NCBI GenBank assembly: GCA_965371445.1
Contig: CBDUYN010000289.1
Span: forward strand, 1-7,832
Direction of reading: 5' to 3'
DNA: 7,832 nucleotides
From: DASWIG01 sp965371445
GTDB taxonomy: Bacteria; Acidobacteriota; Thermoanaerobaculia; Multivoradales; J023
Position numbers and translations under genes: made by a program
Notes under the pieces: model-generated
Database searches by the model: none
Told to the model about the DNA's origin: nothing
The model's input: only the letters and a program-made list of their open reading frames with translations
Shown: piece after piece, positions 6,263 to 7,832 of the stretch
Numbering within the stretch: position 1 is the first letter of the stretch
How the letters are laid out: each line of letters starts with the position of its first letter

Positions 6263-7832
6263 ATGAAGCTCAAACGGATGAAACCATGCCTTGTGTTGGT
6301 CTCCTTGACGATCGTGGCAGCCGTGACGCTGCTGTGGCATTCGGCGCCCGCGCCCAGCGCCGACTCGGCGACCCGCCGGGTCATCGTCCAGGGCGACAAC
6401 ACGGCGAGCGTTGTCGAGCTGGTACGCGCCCTCGGCGGCGAGGTGACCCACGAGTTGGGGATCATCGACGCGGTGGCGGCGGAGCTCGACGCCGGCCAGC
6501 TTCGGGACCTGGCCAGGGCAGACGGAGTCCACCGGATCTACGAGGACCACGCGGTCGAGACCAGCGGGAACGCCAACGGGAATGGCAACGGCAACGGGAA
6601 TGGCGGCGGCAACGGGAATGGCGGCGGCACCAAACCCTATTCGCACTATCCCGCCCTGGTGGGCGCAGACGCGCTGCACGCGGAAGGCATTACCGGCTTC
6701 GGTGTGACCCTGGCGGTGCTCGACAGCGGCTTCTATCTCCACCGCGGCCTGAACCGGAATACCCGGAACAAATCTCGGCACCTGGCCCAATACGACGCCA
6801 TCCTGGATCGGTCTGTCGAGGATGCCGACAACGACGAGAACGGCCACGGAGGTCACGTCAGCTCCGTCAGTGTCAACTCCCAAGACGCAGCCGGCAAATA
6901 CCTCGGCATCGCACCCGACGCCGACCTCGTGACGGTCAAGGCCTTCAACGCCGACGGCAAGGGAACCTACGCCGACGTCATCCGGGGCGTCGACTGGGTC
7001 GTGGCCCACAAGAACGCCTACGGCATCCGGGTTCTCAACCTCTCCATCGGCGGGCCGGTCCGCTCGCATTACTGGGATGACCCGCTCAACCAGGCGGTGA
7101 TGCGCGCCTGGCAGGCCGGGATCGTGGTGGTGGCGTCGGCCGGCAACGGCGGCCCGGATCCGCTGACCGTCGGCGTGCCGGGGAACGTGCCCTATGTCAT
7201 CACCGTCGGCGCGATGACCGACAGCTACACCCCCGGCAACGGAAGCGACGACCAGCTGGCGTCGTTCTCTTCGGCCGGGCCGACCTACGAGGCCTTCCTC
7301 AAGCCCGAGGTGGTAGCCCCGGGTGGGCACATGCTGGGATTGATGGACGAGGCCTCCAAGATTGGCCGGGACCACGTAGAGTTCCACGATGGCGGAACCT
7401 ACTTCACCATGTCGGGCACCTCGCAGGCGGCCGCCGTGGTGTCAGGAATCGCGGCGCTGATGCTCCAGGCGCACCCCGACCTCGCTGCCGACGGCGTCAA
7501 GTGCCGGCTTCTCGCCTCCGCCCGCCCGGCGGTCGGCGAAGCCGGAGGGCTCGCCTACAGTGTCTTCCAGCAGGGCGCCGGCATGGTCAACGCCTACGAT
7601 GCCGTCTACTCGACCGCCTCCGGCTGTGCCAACGGGGATCTCGACATCGCCAAGGATCTGGCGGGTATTGAGCACTACGCCGGCCCGGCGCGCCAAGCCG
7701 CGGACGGTAGCTTTTACATCGAGGGTCTTGCCGGCCTCGACTGGGACGGCAGCTACCTGTCGGGGGGCGGCTACCTGTGGGAGACGGGCTACCTGTGGGA
7801 GACGGGCTACCTGTGGGAGACGGGCTACCTGT
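6263..7832 (+). CDS. Secreted S8 serine peptidase with Asn/Gly linker and GYLWET tail (3' partial)
   Basis: 523 codons are open to the window end. The order is: basic start and hydrophobic signal segment (about 8-26), APAPSA as a likely cleavage region, I9-like propeptide (about 38-99, RRVIVQGDN and HELGIIDAVAAEL), an Asn/Gly linker (102-122), then the subtilase domain with Asp154 (DSG), His195 (GHGGH), the oxyanion Asn295 (SAGN) and Ser387 (GTSQAAA). It keeps the usual NLSIGG motif that its neighbour has lost, and both conserved cysteines (VKC, SGC). The tail begins SYLSGG and then GYLWET units. ATG 6263 stands 11 bases after GGAGG; an in-frame TTG at 6257 stands 5 bases after it and is a serious alternative start, adding two residues. 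It resembles the peptidase at 4456 throughout and the remnant at 420-579 even more closely in the propeptide. Confidence 0.92.
   Translation, partial: MKLKRMKPCLVLVSLTIVAAVTLLWHSAPAPSADSATRRVIVQGDNTASVVELVRALGGEVTHELGIIDAVAAELDAGQLRDLARADGVHRIYEDHAVETSGNANGNGNGNGNGGGNGNGGGTKPYSHYPALVGADALHAEGITGFGVTLAVLDSGFYLHRGLNRNTRNKSRHLAQYDAILDRSVEDADNDENGHGGHVSSVSVNSQDAAGKYLGIAPDADLVTVKAFNADGKGTYADVIRGVDWVVAHKNAYGIRVLNLSIGGPVRSHYWDDPLNQAVMRAWQAGIVVVASAGNGGPDPLTVGVPGNVPYVITVGAMTDSYTPGNGSDDQLASFSSAGPTYEAFLKPEVVAPGGHMLGLMDEASKIGRDHVEFHDGGTYFTMSGTSQAAAVVSGIAALMLQAHPDLAADGVKCRLLASARPAVGEAGGLAYSVFQQGAGMVNAYDAVYSTASGCANGDLDIAKDLAGIEHYAGPARQAADGSFYIEGLAGLDWDGSYLSGGGYLWETGYLWETGYLWETGYL
6566..6628 (+). repeat. 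Asn/Gly-coding low-complexity repeat (linker)
   Basis: AACGGGAATGGC-like triplets repeat imperfectly and encode an Asn/Gly-only linker (apart from one Ala) between the propeptide and the catalytic domain. The remnant at 420-579 breaks at the start of the same linker, and the peptidase at 4456 has none. Confidence 0.8.
7771..7832 (+). repeat. 18-bp tandem repeat, three full units and 8 bases (GYLWET array)
   Basis: Units at 7771, 7789 and 7807 are identical to each other and to the units at 1-54, and the window ends 8 bases into a fourth. The array encodes GYLWET in the frame of the peptidase at 6263. Confidence 0.95.

Noticed and set aside
4675..6465. Minus-strand open frame of 596 codons opposite the intact peptidase
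   Set aside because: It is the antisense of the S8 gene in GC-rich codons; its repeats (VAVGPQ) are the complement of the YLW array and it has no recognisable domain.
6041..7387. Minus-strand open frame of 448 codons opposite the second peptidase
   Set aside because: It is a shadow of the S8 coding frame, which shows all catalytic motifs; the antisense reading shows low-complexity Val/Gly/Arg sequence.

Overview
The window is GC-rich bacterial DNA. The combination of secreted S8 (subtilisin-like) peptidases with aromatic C-terminal repeats, a PASTA-less Ser/Thr kinase fused to TolB-like and TPR domains, an FG-GAP/VCBS fragment and a DUF5916-type C-terminus suggests an Acidobacteriota-like soil or sediment bacterium (Thermoanaerobaculia or a relative). 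That assignment is inference from gene style; no taxonomic marker gene is present.

Layout, left to right. (1) 2-100: the last 32 codons of an S8 peptidase, made of GYLWET hexapeptide repeats and a conserved end. (2) 101-419: non-coding, holding a small GC hairpin and the first copy of a conserved upstream element. (3) 420-579: a doubly deleted remnant of a second S8 gene, about 92% identical at DNA level (hand count) to part of the gene at 6263. (4) 584-979: the signal peptide and propeptide of a third S8 gene, cut off at about 912. (5) about 915-4035: a block in the opposite orientation holding a 3'-truncated, twice-frameshifted kinase-TPR gene and, upstream of it, a 5'-truncated FG-GAP fragment. 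(6) about 4036-4204: the 3' end of a DUF5916-type gene on the + strand. (7) 4456-6066: a complete, intact S8 peptidase (536 aa). (8) 6263-7832: a second intact S8 peptidase that runs off the window inside its own GYLWET array.

The main story is a locus of tandem S8 peptidase paralogs (five recognisable copies or pieces) in different states, from intact to nearly erased. The intact ones share a domain plan: signal peptide, I9-like propeptide, S8 catalytic domain with Asp/His/Asn/Ser in place, a short domain with two conserved cysteines, an array of 6-residue Tyr-Leu-Trp repeats, and (where visible) a constant C-terminal INxWVxxE ending. Three copies have a similar element of about 45 bp upstream, which suggests common control. 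The kinase/FG-GAP/DUF5916 block carries only broken genes and is bounded by two abrupt junctions, so it looks like a rearranged, decaying insert (or an assembly chimera), not a functional partner of the peptidases. Both ends of the window lie in the same 18-bp repeat, which hints that the sequence is limited by a repeat-induced assembly break, or that the array of paralogs continues on both sides.
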